A stretch of 64,000 nucleotides of DNA from Pseudomonas sp. P5_109 (GCF_034009455.1 NZ_CP125380.1:909001-973000), one strand, 5' to 3'. Shown: positions 8,917 through 18,594, numbered from the stretch's first letter. The notes: a model not told the origin generated them from the sequence alone. Translations and numbers: made by a program.

Positions 8917-10656
8917 ATGAAGTTAGCCATCGTTACGGCCTGCCCGAATGGCATGGTCACCAGTGTGCTGTGTGCCCGGCTGCTCGATGCCGCGGCCCAG
9001 CGTCAGGGCTGGAGCACCAGTGTCGAAGTCAGCGATGCCGCGCACCCCGAAAAGCAACTGTCGGCGGCCACCCTCGACGCGGCGGAGTGGGTGCTGCTGG
9101 TGACCAGCGCACCGGTGGACATGTCGCGGTTTGTCGGCAAGCGGGTGTTCCAGAGCACCCCGGCCCAGGCCCTGCAAGACGTGGAAAGCGTGCTGCGGCG
9201 CGGTGCGCAGGAGGCTCAGGTCTATGCCGCTGCCGAAGCCGTCGTAGAGCCTGTGGCGGCTGCGCCAAGCACACCGCGACTGGTGGCCGTTACCGCGTGT
9301 CCGACCGGCGTGGCGCACACGTTCATGGCCGCCGAAGCCTTGCAACAAGCGGCCAAGCGCCTTGGCTATGACTTGCAGGTGGAAACCCAGGGTTCGGTCG
9401 GCGCGCGCAATCCATTGAGCGCAGCGGCGATTGCCGAGGCCGATGTGGTGCTGCTGGCCGCCGATATCGAAGTCGCCACCGAGCGTTTCGCCGGCAAGAA
9501 AATCTATCGTTGTGGCACCGGCATTGCCCTCAAGCAAGCCGAAGCGACCTTGAACAAAGCCTTGGCCGAAGGCCGGCAGGAAAGTGCATCGAGCGCTTCT
9601 CAAGCTACGGTCAAACAGGAGAAGACGGGCGTCTATAAACACCTGCTGACCGGCGTGTCGTTCATGTTGCCGATGGTGGTGGCCGGCGGCCTGATGATCG
9701 CCCTGTCGTTCGTGTTCGGCATCACCGCGTTCAAGGAAGAGGGCACGCTGGCGGCGGCGTTGATGCAGATCGGCGGCGACACCGCGTTCAAGTTGATGGT
9801 GCCGCTGCTGGCGGGCTATATCGCCTATTCGATCGCCGACCGTCCGGGCCTGGCGCCGGGGATGATCGGCGGCCTGCTCGCGAGCACCCTGGGCGCCGGT
9901 TTCATCGGCGGGATCATTGCCGGTTTTCTTTCCGGCTATGCGGCCAGGGCGATCAATAGATATGCGCGTTTGCCGCAGAGCCTTGAGGCACTCAAGCCGA
10001 TCCTGATCATCCCGCTGCTGGCGAGTCTGTTCACCGGTCTGGTGATGATCTACGTCGTCGGCAAACCGGTGGCCGGGATGCTCGCCGGCCTCACGCATTT
10101 CCTCGACAGCATGGGCACTACCAACGCGATTCTGCTGGGTGTATTGCTGGGCGGCATGATGTGCGTCGACCTCGGTGGGCCGATCAATAAGGCGGCCTAT
10201 GCGTTCTCGGTCGGGCTGCTGGCGTCGCAGAGTTACGCGCCGATGGCGGCGACCATGGCCGCGGGCATGGTGCCGCCGATTGGCCTGGGCATTGCCACGT
10301 TCATTGCCCGCCGCAAGTTTGCCCAGACTGAGCGCGAAGCCGGTAAGGCCGCACTGGTGCTGGGGTTGTGTTTCATCTCGGAAGGGGCGATTCCTTTTGC
10401 GGCGAAAGATCCGCTGCGGGTGATCCCGGCGAGCATCGCCGGCGGTGCGCTGACCGGTGCGCTGTCGATGTATTTCGGCTGCAAACTGATGGCGCCCCAC
10501 GGTGGGTTGTTCGTGCTGGCGATCCCGAATGCGATCAACCATGCGCTGCTTTATCTGTTGGCGATCGTGGCGGGGAGCCTGTTGACGGCGGTGGTGTATG
10601 CGCTGGTCAAGCGGCCGGAGGGGGTGGAGTTGGCGGTAGACCCCGTCACCGCCTGA
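8917..10656 (+). CDS. fruA: Fructose PTS permease IIB'-IIBC
   Basis: A 579-residue membrane permease that imports fructose and phosphorylates it at C1. Two tandem IIB modules are present: residues 1-100 with VTACPNG (Cys9) and 120-215 with VTACPTGVAHTF (Cys128, the likely working phosphocysteine). Residues about 235-570 form the IIC channel with multiple helices and conserved segments such as GGPINKAAYAF and SEGAIPFAA. The start ATG has GAGGG before it. Last gene of fruBKA, followed by a REP pair that may end the transcript. Confidence 0.96.
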   Translation: MKLAIVTACPNGMVTSVLCARLLDAAAQRQGWSTSVEVSDAAHPEKQLSAATLDAAEWVLLVTSAPVDMSRFVGKRVFQSTPAQALQDVESVLRRGAQEAQVYAAAEAVVEPVAAAPSTPRLVAVTACPTGVAHTFMAAEALQQAAKRLGYDLQVETQGSVGARNPLSAAAIAEADVVLLAADIEVATERFAGKKIYRCGTGIALKQAEATLNKALAEGRQESASSASQATVKQEKTGVYKHLLTGVSFMLPMVVAGGLMIALSFVFGITAFKEEGTLAAALMQIGGDTAFKLMVPLLAGYIAYSIADRPGLAPGMIGGLLASTLGAGFIGGIIAGFLSGYAARAINRYARLPQSLEALKPILIIPLLASLFTGLVMIYVVGKPVAGMLAGLTHFLDSMGTTNAILLGVLLGGMMCVDLGGPINKAAYAFSVGLLASQSYAPMAATMAAGMVPPIGLGIATFIARRKFAQTEREAGKAALVLGLCFISEGAIPFAAKDPLRVIPASIAGGALTGALSMYFGCKLMAPHGGLFVLAIPNAINHALLYLLAIVAGSLLTAVVYALVKRPEGVELAVDPVTA

Positions 10657-10666
10657 CACAAATAAC

Positions 10667-10755
10667 TGTGGGAGCGGGCTTGCTCGCGAAAGCGGAGTGT
10701 CAGCAAAGAATGTTTCGGCTGACACGACGCCTTCGCGAGCAAGCCCGCTCCCACA
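10667..10755. repeat. REP pair, TGTGGGAGCGGG type
   Basis: Inverted REP pair (tgtgggagcgggcttgctcg and complement) starting ten bases after the fruA stop and ending about 70 bases before the phosphatase start. Confidence 0.9.
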
Positions 10756-10823
10756 AGGGATCTGTGGTGTTGGGAAGATGTGTGTCAGACCATGCTTTAG
10801 TTTTCCACTCCAGGGAGAACACC

Positions 10824-12413
10824 ATGAGCGATTTCAACCCCGGGCGTCGTCGTGTTGTTCAAGCGCTCGGTGCCGGATTGCTGCTGCCAGGGCTGGCGCC
10901 GGCGGTGATCGCTTCGCTCAAGGAGCGGCCGCAACTCACCGATGGCGTGCAGTCCGGCGACGTGCAGGGCGACCGGGCGATCATCTGGAGCCGCTGCGAC
11001 CGCCCCGCACGGATGGTGGTGGAGTGGGACACCCGCAGCCTGTTTCCCAACCCCCGGCGATTCGTCTCGCTTCTGGCCGATACGCGCAGCGATTTCACCG
11101 CCCGGGTCGAGCTCACCGGGCTGCCCGCCGACCAGGCGATTTTCTATCGCGTGCAATTTGAAGACGCCCAGAGCGGCGTTGCCAGCGAACCCTGGTTCGG
11201 TCACTTGCGCAGCGTGCCGCAGACCCGGCGCGACATCCGTTTTATCTGGAGCGGCGACACGGCGGGCCAGGGCTTCGGGATCAACCCGGATATCGGCGGC
11301 ATGCGCATCTACGAAGCGATGCGCCGGCGTCTGCCGGACTTTTTTATCCACAGCGGCGACACCATTTACGCCGACAACCCGATCCCGGCGCAGCTCAATA
11401 CGGAAGGCGGGCGGGTGTGGCGCAATATCACCACCGAGGCCAAGAGCAAAGTCGCCGAGACCCTCGATGAGTATCGTGGTAATTATCGCTACAACCTGAT
11501 GGACGAAAACATCCGCCGCTTCAATGCCGAGGTTCCGCAGATCTGGCAGTGGGACGACCACGAAGTGCTGAACAACTGGTCGCCCGGAAAGCAGCTGGAT
11601 GCGCGTTACCAGAGCAAAGATATCCACAGCCTGGTGGACCGCGCACGCCAGGCCTGGCTCGAATACGCGCCGATGCGCATGCAGAGTGCCGATGGCGGCG
11701 GGCGGATCTATCGCAAGCTCGGTTACGGGCCGTTGCTCGATGTGTTCGTGCTCGACATGCGCAGCTATCGCGGGGCCAATGACGACAATCTGGGGGATGC
11801 CAAGCCGTTTCTCGGTCGTGAGCAACTGGACTGGCTCAAGCGCGAAATGCAGGCCTCGAACGCGCAATGGAAAGTGATCGCCGCCGACATGTCCATCGGC
11901 CTTGGCGCGCCTGACGGTGAAGTCAGCCCCGGTGTCACGAGGTGGGAAGCGGTGGCCAACGGTGACCCCGGCCCGGCCCAGGGGCGCGAACTGGAAATCG
12001 CCGAATTGCTCGGCTTCCTGCGGGCGCGGCAGGTGCGTAATTTTCTGTTCCTGACGGCGGATGTGCATTACTGCGCGGCCCATCATTACCATCCGGATCG
12101 GGCGGCGTTCCAGGACTTTGAGCCGTTCTGGGAGTTCATTGCCGGGCCGTTGAATGCGGGCAGTTTCGGGCCTGACTCACTGGATAAAACCTTTGGCCCT
12201 GAAGTGGTATTCGAGAAGGCATCCCCTACACATAACGCCTCGCCGTTTGCCGGGTTTCAGTTTTTTGGCGAGGTGAATATCGATGGGCAGAGTGGGGAGT
12301 TGAGCGTGGTGTTGCGGGATCTGGACGGCATGGCGGTGTTTGAGCAAAGACTGTCTCCGTGTGACTCGGTATTTGCTCGCTCTATGGGAAATGATTTTTG
12401 CAAAAGAAGCTGA
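10824..12413 (+). CDS. PhoD-like alkaline phosphatase, Tat-exported
   Basis: A 529-residue phosphatase/phosphodiesterase of the PhoD family, acting outside the cytoplasm. The ATG at 10824 has GGGAGAA eight bases upstream; the open frame continues upstream into fruA, but those starts are rejected. The N-terminus has a twin-arginine signal (GRRRVVQALGAGLLLPGLAP), then the PhoD N-terminal domain (about 35-130). The metallophosphatase core has HSGDTIYADNP, QWDDHEVLNNW, DMRSYRG and TADVHYCAAHHY, which supply the Fe/Ca-binding Asp, Asn and His residues. The substrate is likely a phosphodiester or phosphomonoester scavenged during phosphate shortage. No Pho box was identified upstream. Confidence 0.92.
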   Translation: MSDFNPGRRRVVQALGAGLLLPGLAPAVIASLKERPQLTDGVQSGDVQGDRAIIWSRCDRPARMVVEWDTRSLFPNPRRFVSLLADTRSDFTARVELTGLPADQAIFYRVQFEDAQSGVASEPWFGHLRSVPQTRRDIRFIWSGDTAGQGFGINPDIGGMRIYEAMRRRLPDFFIHSGDTIYADNPIPAQLNTEGGRVWRNITTEAKSKVAETLDEYRGNYRYNLMDENIRRFNAEVPQIWQWDDHEVLNNWSPGKQLDARYQSKDIHSLVDRARQAWLEYAPMRMQSADGGGRIYRKLGYGPLLDVFVLDMRSYRGANDDNLGDAKPFLGREQLDWLKREMQASNAQWKVIAADMSIGLGAPDGEVSPGVTRWEAVANGDPGPAQGRELEIAELLGFLRARQVRNFLFLTADVHYCAAHHYHPDRAAFQDFEPFWEFIAGPLNAGSFGPDSLDKTFGPEVVFEKASPTHNASPFAGFQFFGEVNIDGQSGELSVVLRDLDGMAVFEQRLSPCDSVFARSMGNDFCKRS

Positions 12414-12688
12414 TACTGAAAGTTGCGGGGTTTATTTGTAATTACTGTCAAATGCTGGCGTCTGGAGGTTGCTGTGTTGATGTTGATTGAGGCTTTCAGT
12501 GGTTCTCGTTAGTCGATGAATTTGATGTTTGTTTGTTGAGGTTTTCTAATTCTCATATTTTCATATATTTAATCGCTTGATCGATATTGGGTGTGTGCTT
12601 AATTTCTTCTCTGAACTTAATGACGAATAAGCAGGCTGTGAGAGTTGTATGGTCTGGTTAAGAGTCTAACTTTTAGAGAGGGATCGCT
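12414..12688. other. AT-rich intergenic region before the toxin gene
   Basis: 275 bases with far lower GC than the surroundings and no supportable gene. It marks the left edge of the xenorhabdolysin island, and a candidate promoter lies within it at 12577-12605. Confidence 0.6.
12577..12605 (+). promoter_or_regulatory. Candidate sigma-70 promoter for the toxin gene
   Basis: TTGATC at 12577-12582, a 17-base spacer and TAATTT at 12600-12605, on the strand of the toxin and about 85 bases before its ATG. AT-rich DNA gives such matches by chance, so this is only a candidate. Confidence 0.35.
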
Positions 12689-14935
12689 ATGTCCGCTGTG
12701 TTGTGGGAAAAAAGCCTGGAAGGCAAAAATCACGAAGAAATTGCAGATCTTGCAGCCGTTGTCCCCCAGACGCTCATGTCTTTGTCGACCGGGGCCGCGA
12801 ATGACATTACTCGCGCAAACGGATTGGTACTGACCAAAGCTCAAATCATTTCCCTGCGAAAATACGAAGCCGCAGGGCTGGCACTTCCGACCAACGAGCG
12901 AGCCCTTGCGATTTACCTGAGTTTTGGCGACGAAGAGGGTGGCAAAGGTTTCACGACTGAAGACTTTCTCGCGTCTTTTAGAAAGATAAACTCGCATGCC
13001 AGTCTGTGGTCCCCCCTGCGCTCTCGCATCATGCTGACGGGAACCCATTTGAAACTGTTTGGTTTGAACATGGGGGTATATCTTCTTTCGGTCGAGGAGA
13101 TTTTCACTGAAGTCAAACTGGCAAAGACGCTGGGTACACACAAGATCACCAACTACAAGGAACTGCGCGACTGGGAAGTGAAAGAAGGCAAGCCGTTCCC
13201 GGATCTTGCGTTGGAAGCGGACACCATCCCGGATATGGGGGATGTTCTGGATCTGATCTTCGAGCACGTCAAGGAGTATCTGCGCACGGCCGTTGAAATC
13301 AAAACCGATCTCAACGCGTTTAGTCAACAACTGACGAACGATGTCATTCCTACTATCAAGTTGCTGGCGCTGGCTCTCGAGAGTAATACGTACGCGTCGG
13401 ACATCGAGAGTTTGAATAACGAGATCAAGGAGCGCGCCAATCAAATTGATGAGTTGAACAAAGAGTACAAGGCGCTGGTTTTGAAATCGCTTGAGTCGTT
13501 TAGCAACTTTTCGCTCATCGGGTTGGGAGTTGCCATCTATATCGGGGTGGAAGCTGAAGATGTACGATCCCGGCGCAATGATCTGAGCGGCATTCAGGAA
13601 GCTGCCATCAAGAGCCTTGAGAGCAAGTCCAAGACCCTGGGCTCGATCGCACGGATCAGAAGTGACATGCAGGATATGCAGACGGTCGCTCTGGATGCTG
13701 AAGTGGCGACAAATAACGTGGTCCATACCTGGAACGTGCTTCATGCGTACATCGAAAGCTCCGAAAAAGCGGTCTCGAAGATCGAAGGCGGTGTTCGGTT
13801 ATTCGCCTTCATTACTCAATTTCGTTTGGTCGCTGCGCCATGGGCCGCGATCCACAACAGTGCTGATGCCCTGGTTGAGTTATTCCGCGAGGCGGAAGTT
13901 GAATACATGAGGGAATACGGTTTTCAAGGAAAAAGATCAAGGAGGTCTTTAATGCAAAGTGATATGTACCCTGCCGTGCAAACCAATGTCTTTCAGGACA
14001 GTTGTTCGAAACTGCGCAACAGCGCGGTGGAGGCGAAGTTGTTGTTCTTGAAAACTGATTATCTCCCGGATTTGAGCGAAAAGTTTCAAGCACTTTCGCT
14101 CGATGTTTCGATCGGCTCCAACGCAGTCAGGGAAAAGGCTCTGAAAACCGAGTTTGCACTTAGATCCACACTTGGGCAGTTAATGTCACTCGAGGAAGAA
14201 CTGCAAGAAGGTTCTGAAGAGGTCGATGAAATTCATGGGGAGCAGGCTGAGTTGTTAAAAGAGTCACAGGCATCCGTCAGTGAGATTTCCAATTCGTTGA
14301 GTGAAAGTCTCGAGAAATTCAACGCAGTCTACGATGAGACAACCGTGCGGGGATTCAAAGCCTCGTTGATTAATGACGCTGCAGATCGTGAAGTCGTATT
14401 GGAACGTTTGAATGCCAGCCTGACTGATCTTGAAAAAAAACGTGCAGTCATCAACGAAGCTGTGGATGAACTCAATAAACTCGGAATTTCCGGCGTTATC
14501 AAGAATATCGAACTGAATGTCGAGACGGTTAAAAAGCTCGGTGCGAAGCCATCTCAGGTTGAACTTGTACTGGCAGCGGTCGAGAAAGTGAAACAGGATC
14601 TGCAGGGCGCAGTAAAGGATGTTTCCTTTGTCTTGATGGTAAAACAGAACCAAGTCCTTCGTGATAAGACTGTGGAGGTGCAGGCGCAAATCACTGCCGA
14701 AAAACGAGGCGCACGAAGCACTACCGACAAAATAAAGCTCATCGATGTTTTTGGCGAGATGAATGAGCAGCGCAAACTCTACGTAGCAGAGTTCGAAAAG
14801 ATCGACAAAACAGTGTCGCGTTTCTTGAACTCGATGAGGGCTCATCAGGCTACGCCCTTGAGTAAGCAGATTTCAGAATTTCTCTCTACCGCCAATGGTT
14901 TTGCCGGTTATCTGAATCAGCTTTCTAATCTGTAA
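12689..14935 (+). CDS. Alpha-xenorhabdolysin-type binary toxin, XaxA-XaxB fusion
   Basis: A 748-residue protein that reads as both halves of the XaxAB (YaxAB) pore-forming cytolysin in one chain. Residues 1-421 resemble XaxA: LTKAQIISLRKYEAAGLALP, the helical segment SLNNEIKERANQIDELNKEY, a hydrophobic stretch SNFSLIGLGVAIYIGVEAED and a C-terminal hairpin. Residues 422-748 resemble XaxB, starting near VEAKLLFLKTDYLPDLSEKF and continuing as long coiled-coil helices. In Xenorhabdus and Yersinia the two are separate proteins of about 410 and 350 residues that assemble together on host membranes. The junction keeps an SD and ATG. Lower GC than its neighbours and no signal peptide, as in known members. 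The family call is from memory of the sequences. Confidence 0.8.
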   Translation: MSAVLWEKSLEGKNHEEIADLAAVVPQTLMSLSTGAANDITRANGLVLTKAQIISLRKYEAAGLALPTNERALAIYLSFGDEEGGKGFTTEDFLASFRKINSHASLWSPLRSRIMLTGTHLKLFGLNMGVYLLSVEEIFTEVKLAKTLGTHKITNYKELRDWEVKEGKPFPDLALEADTIPDMGDVLDLIFEHVKEYLRTAVEIKTDLNAFSQQLTNDVIPTIKLLALALESNTYASDIESLNNEIKERANQIDELNKEYKALVLKSLESFSNFSLIGLGVAIYIGVEAEDVRSRRNDLSGIQEAAIKSLESKSKTLGSIARIRSDMQDMQTVALDAEVATNNVVHTWNVLHAYIESSEKAVSKIEGGVRLFAFITQFRLVAAPWAAIHNSADALVELFREAEVEYMREYGFQGKRSRRSLMQSDMYPAVQTNVFQDSCSKLRNSAVEAKLLFLKTDYLPDLSEKFQALSLDVSIGSNAVREKALKTEFALRSTLGQLMSLEEELQEGSEEVDEIHGEQAELLKESQASVSEISNSLSESLEKFNAVYDETTVRGFKASLINDAADREVVLERLNASLTDLEKKRAVINEAVDELNKLGISGVIKNIELNVETVKKLGAKPSQVELVLAAVEKVKQDLQGAVKDVSFVLMVKQNQVLRDKTVEVQAQITAEKRGARSTTDKIKLIDVFGEMNEQRKLYVAEFEKIDKTVSRFLNSMRAHQATPLSKQISEFLSTANGFAGYLNQLSNL
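13939..13954 (+). promoter_or_regulatory. Internal ribosome binding site and start codon for the XaxB half
   Basis: AAGGAGG at 13939-13945, six bases, then ATG at 13952-13954, in frame with the long ORF as codon 422. It is a better Shine-Dalgarno than the one at the ORF start. TAA at 13950-13952 overlaps the ATG as TAATG but is one base out of the XaxA frame. Confidence 0.75.
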
Positions 14936-14963
14936 GTATTACGTTTCATACCGCCCTTGAATG

Positions 14964-14997
14964 GCCGTGCGTCGAGCCTCTCGATGCACGGCTTTTT
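14964..14997 (+). terminator. Rho-independent terminator after the toxin gene
   Basis: A 13-bp stem (gccgtgcgtcgag against ctcgatgcacggc, one G-T pair) with a three-base loop, followed by TTTTT. It starts 28 bases after the toxin stop. Confidence 0.85.
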
Positions 14998-15040
14998 ATT
15001 GATTGTGTTACTCGGGATTGAATACTCGCAGGAGACGCCG

Positions 15041-15940
15041 ATGAGCGACGAGAACAGGGATGTCATATTTTTTCAGGAGGATGATTTTATTGCGTTGCGC
15101 GCATACAAATTGTTCTTGAACGAGGTGCTCCACAAGGATTTCATTACTCACTCAACCCCTGAGACATCAAAGGTGCTAGGCGCCTATGTGCAGGCGTTGA
15201 GCGAAGAGGCTGATGCGCAACTCTGCAGATTTCACTCCCTGGTGGAAGATGTGGCGGAGTTACGGGCGGGAGTGCTTGCCTGCATCGATCAAGCCCGCGA
15301 CCTTCGACAGGTTTTCCTTGAGGCCAAACCAGGCGTGACACGCTACCGACGGGTGACTATTGATACTTTGGGGTGCGCTCCTTTCGACCTCTGGCAACCG
15401 CACCTTGCCATTTGCAGCCTTTACAACGTTTCCGGAGTCGTGAGCTTTTTCGTTGACCGGTGCCGCACCCACCTGAAAACAGTTGAACGGTACAGATTGA
15501 ATGTTTCCTCGATGGAGCGAGGGATTCATCCAATGTTCTACCGCATCGTTGCGGCAAGAAAACAAAAAATAGAGGCGTACGGCTACTCACCGCAAAAGCC
15601 TCCTTCGGGTTCCGGGACCTCACCCTTCGATTTCAGAAGACCGTACAAAGGAGATCCTGCTCCTCAAACGCTGGAGCTGTATCGTTTGACTGGCGTGTAC
15701 GCTTCCTCCTCCTCCGCACTGTTCAACTTCGGTCATTTTCTGAACAGGATCAAGCAGTTATTGATGGTGATGATTGACAGGCTTTGCTCGATAACCGCTT
15801 CCTCGACGTATTCGACTTTGCTCTTGGTGCTGGACCTGGTCGCCAGCTTGCTGGGTCCACTGCAACTGCGTATGGACAGATTGCAGGAATGGTCGGACTT
15901 CATGCGCCATCAAGGTAAATATGCTGTTGAAGAACAATGA
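15041..15940 (+). CDS. Unrecognised 299-residue protein next to the xenorhabdolysin toxin
   Basis: I do not recognise this family. The ATG at 15041 has AGGAGA six bases before it; the frame is open further upstream to 14957, but that would run through the terminator. Predicted mostly helical: residues 45-85 are amphipathic, a hydrophobic patch (about 135-150, YNVSGVVSFFVDR) follows, then a Pro/Gly/Ser-rich linker (about 187-205), and a strongly hydrophobic stretch near the C-terminus (STLLLVLDLVASLLGPL). No signal peptide. It shares the low GC of the toxin gene and lies behind the toxin terminator. It could be an accessory, chaperone, protective or third toxin component; nothing in the sequence decides this. 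Confidence 0.7.
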   Translation: MSDENRDVIFFQEDDFIALRAYKLFLNEVLHKDFITHSTPETSKVLGAYVQALSEEADAQLCRFHSLVEDVAELRAGVLACIDQARDLRQVFLEAKPGVTRYRRVTIDTLGCAPFDLWQPHLAICSLYNVSGVVSFFVDRCRTHLKTVERYRLNVSSMERGIHPMFYRIVAARKQKIEAYGYSPQKPPSGSGTSPFDFRRPYKGDPAPQTLELYRLTGVYASSSSALFNFGHFLNRIKQLLMVMIDRLCSITASSTYSTLLLVLDLVASLLGPLQLRMDRLQEWSDFMRHQGKYAVEEQ

Positions 15941-15978
15941 GCAACATAGAGTTATAGCCGGATGAGATCCGGCTGCAC

Positions 15979-18507
15979 TCAGTAGACGTCGCGGCGGTAA
16001 CGGTTTTGTTCGATAAGCGTTTCTACCTGCGCTGCTCCGAGGACTTCCTGCAGCAACTGATCAACCCCGCTAGCCATCCCCTGCATACTGCCGCAGATAT
16101 AAATCACCGCATCCTCTGCCAGCCACTTTTTCAGTTCCTCGGCCGACTCCCGCAAGCGATCCTGTACGTAGATCTTCTCGGCCTGATCCCGCGAGAAGGC
16201 CAGGTCGAGGCGCGCCAGATCACCGTTGATCAACCATTCTTCCAGTTCCGCGCGACATAGGAAATCGTGCTCACGATTACGCTCGCCAAACAGCAGCCAG
16301 TGACGTTGCTGACCATCGGCAATCCGGGCCTTGAGCAGGCTGCGCAAGCCGGCCAGCCCCGTGCCATTGCCCAGCAGGATCATCGGCACCGGTTGGGCTG
16401 GCAGATGGAAACCACTGTTGCGCCGCACGCGCAGGCTGATGGAACTGCCCACGGGCGCGTGTTCGGTCAGCCAGCCGGAGCCGACGCCGAGGTTGCCATC
16501 GGCATGCACTTCCTGGCGCACGATCAATTCCAACACGCCGTCGGCTGGAATCGAAGCAATCGAGTATTCGCGCATGGCCAGCGGCACGAGGGCCTCGGCC
16601 AGCGCCTGCGCGTGCAGGCCGACCAGATGGGCGCGGTTTTGCGGCAACTGGCGGCTGGCCAGGGCCTGTTCGAGGGTTTCCTCCAGGCCGTTGAGCTGCA
16701 CCTTGGTCTCTCCGTGAATGCCCAGGCCGTCGAGGAAATGCTCGATGGCCCACGGGCAATTGCGCGGCAAGACTTCCACCAGATCACCGGCCAGCCAACT
16801 GCTGGTGGTCGGGGCGCTGAGGGCCAGCAAGTACACAGGCGATCCGCTGCTGTCCGGGTTGAGCAGTTCACGCCGGACCAGGGTCCAGTTGTCGTAGTTG
16901 GGCGCCTGCCAGGTGTCGACGGGTGCGTGGCCGGTCAGCAGGCCCAGTTGCTGTTGCCAGTGGCGCAGGGCGTAAGGATCGCCGCTGTCGACTTCCACTG
17001 GAGCGAACAGGGTCTTGCCGCCGCGTTCGCCGAGCCAGCTGTGCAGGCGCTTGGCGAATCCGCAGAAGTGCTGGTACTGCCGGTCGCCGAGGCCGAGGAC
17101 TGCGTAGTTCAGGCGATCCAGGCTCGGCGTGCGGCCCAGTACCTTGCGTTCGAAACGCCTGGCGCTGTCGGGTGCTTCGCCGTCACCGAAGGTGCTGACG
17201 ACGAACAGTGCGTTGTTCGAGTCCTGCAAATCCTGCTCGCTGACGTCCGCCAGCGGCTGTACCTTCACCGGCAGGCCTGCGGCCTGCAATTGCCCGGCGG
17301 TCTGCCAGGCCAGTTGCTCGGCGAACCCGCTCTGGCTGGCGAAACCGATCAGCCAGGCCGGTGCATCGTTGCCCGGTTGTACAAGGCCTTGGCGAGCATC
17401 CTTGATCTGGCGTTTTTTGCGGCGACGATCCAGGTACAGCAACCAGCCAGTGACGAAGAACAACGGCATGCTCAACGCGGTGAGGGTCAGGATGATCCGA
17501 CCGACAGTGCCGAAGTAGCTGCCGACGTGCAGCGCATAGATGCTCGTCAGCAGTTGCGCCTTGACGCTCTTGTCGCTGTAGCGATCAACCCGTTTGACCA
17601 CGCCGGTGGCCGGGTCGAGGGTGATCTGGTTCAGGGCGCGGTCATGCGGCGAAGTTTTCAGCAGGAAGTAAACGGTCGCTGGTTGACCGGCCACTGGCGG
17701 CATGCGCACGTTATAGGAACTGAGTTGCGGGCCGGCTGCGCTGTAGATGCTGCTCCACATCGCCGCGTAATCGGCTGTTGGTGCCGGACCTTGCGGCGCG
17801 GGGCCACGTCCGCCGCGAACGCGTTCGGTCTGCGGTGAGTCGGAGAGCAACCGGGTCAGGCCCTTGTTGTACCACTCGTAGGACCAGGACAGCCCGGTCA
17901 GCGCTGCCAGGAGGTAAAACACCAGGCACCAGGTGCCAGCCACCGAGTGCAGGTCCCAGTTGAAGCTGCGACCCTTTTTCTTCCAGTCCAGGGTCAGCCA
18001 GGCACGCCAGCTTTTCCACTGGCGAGGCCAGCGCAGGTACAGGCCGGACAGGCAGAAGAACACCAGGATCAGGGTGCAGGCGCCAGTGATCTGCCGACCC
18101 GTATCGCCCATGGCGAGGAAACGGTGCAGTTGCAGCATCAACCCGAAGAAGTCCTGGCCGGTGGCATCACCGAGGAACTCGGCAGTGTAGGGATCGAAGT
18201 AGCGCATCTCGCCTCGGCGCTCACCCGGCGGCGGGGTGAACCACACTTTGGCGGCGTTGCCACTGTCGGTTTCCACCGTGAGCATCGCGACTTTTTTGCC
18301 CGACGCGGCTTCGATGTGCTCCACCAGTTCGGCGGGCGGCAGCACACCGGCGACCTGTTTCTCGACTTGCAACACAGAAGGGTTGAGCGCATTCAGGATT
18401 TCGTCCTGAAACGACACCATCGCCCCGGTGATGCCCATCAGGGCCAGGACCAGCCCGGCGCTGATGCCGAAAAACCAGTGCAACTGGAACAGGGTTTTCT
18501 TCAACAC
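15979..18507 (-). CDS. piuB: PepSY membrane flavoprotein reductase PiuB
   Basis: An 842-residue inner-membrane oxidoreductase, starting with GTG. Residues 1-390 are a PepSY-associated membrane region with four main helices (first [20 protein letters not shown], later [20 protein letters not shown]). A flavodoxin-like domain (about 405-545) includes [17 protein letters not shown] and [10 protein letters not shown]. The rest is a sulfite-reductase-type FAD/NADPH domain, with MREYSIAS for FAD and [10 protein letters not shown] and YICGSMQGM for NADPH. It probably reduces ferric-siderophore iron in the periplasm with cytoplasmic NADPH. It lies downstream of piuA in the same direction, as in P. 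aeruginosa PA4513-PA4514, and a terminator-like hairpin and REP pair lie between them. Confidence 0.85.
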   Translation of the reverse strand: MLKKTLFQLHWFFGISAGLVLALMGITGAMVSFQDEILNALNPSVLQVEKQVAGVLPPAELVEHIEAASGKKVAMLTVETDSGNAAKVWFTPPPGERRGEMRYFDPYTAEFLGDATGQDFFGLMLQLHRFLAMGDTGRQITGACTLILVFFCLSGLYLRWPRQWKSWRAWLTLDWKKKGRSFNWDLHSVAGTWCLVFYLLAALTGLSWSYEWYNKGLTRLLSDSPQTERVRGGRGPAPQGPAPTADYAAMWSSIYSAAGPQLSSYNVRMPPVAGQPATVYFLLKTSPHDRALNQITLDPATGVVKRVDRYSDKSVKAQLLTSIYALHVGSYFGTVGRIILTLTALSMPLFFVTGWLLYLDRRRKKRQIKDARQGLVQPGNDAPAWLIGFASQSGFAEQLAWQTAGQLQAAGLPVKVQPLADVSEQDLQDSNNALFVVSTFGDGEAPDSARRFERKVLGRTPSLDRLNYAVLGLGDRQYQHFCGFAKRLHSWLGERGGKTLFAPVEVDSGDPYALRHWQQQLGLLTGHAPVDTWQAPNYDNWTLVRRELLNPDSSGSPVYLLALSAPTTSSWLAGDLVEVLPRNCPWAIEHFLDGLGIHGETKVQLNGLEETLEQALASRQLPQNRAHLVGLHAQALAEALVPLAMREYSIASIPADGVLELIVRQEVHADGNLGVGSGWLTEHAPVGSSISLRVRRNSGFHLPAQPVPMILLGNGTGLAGLRSLLKARIADGQQRHWLLFGERNREHDFLCRAELEEWLINGDLARLDLAFSRDQAEKIYVQDRLRESAEELKKWLAEDAVIYICGSMQGMASGVDQLLQEVLGAAQVETLIEQNRYRRDVY

Positions 18508-18594
18508 GTCGCTCGCCTTGTTCGTTCAAATTTATTCATCACGACGCGCATTATGCCGTGGGGTTGTCGAGAAGCATTCTTTTTTACGCACAAA

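Noticed and set aside
10368..10823. N-terminal extension of the PhoD-like gene
   Set aside because: The frame is open into fruA, but the Tat signal and ribosome site fix the start at 10824.
13946..13952. Phase variation at the xaxA/xaxB junction by slippage
   Set aside because: The T run is only three bases, too short for efficient slippage; a one-off insertion or sequencing error is more likely.
14957..15040. Longer start for the gene after the toxin
   Set aside because: It would run through a strong terminator hairpin and has no ribosome site; ATG 15041 has one.
15957..15975. Hairpin after the 299-residue gene as an intrinsic terminator
   Set aside because: GCCGGAT/ATCCGGC stem is present, but no T run follows on either strand.
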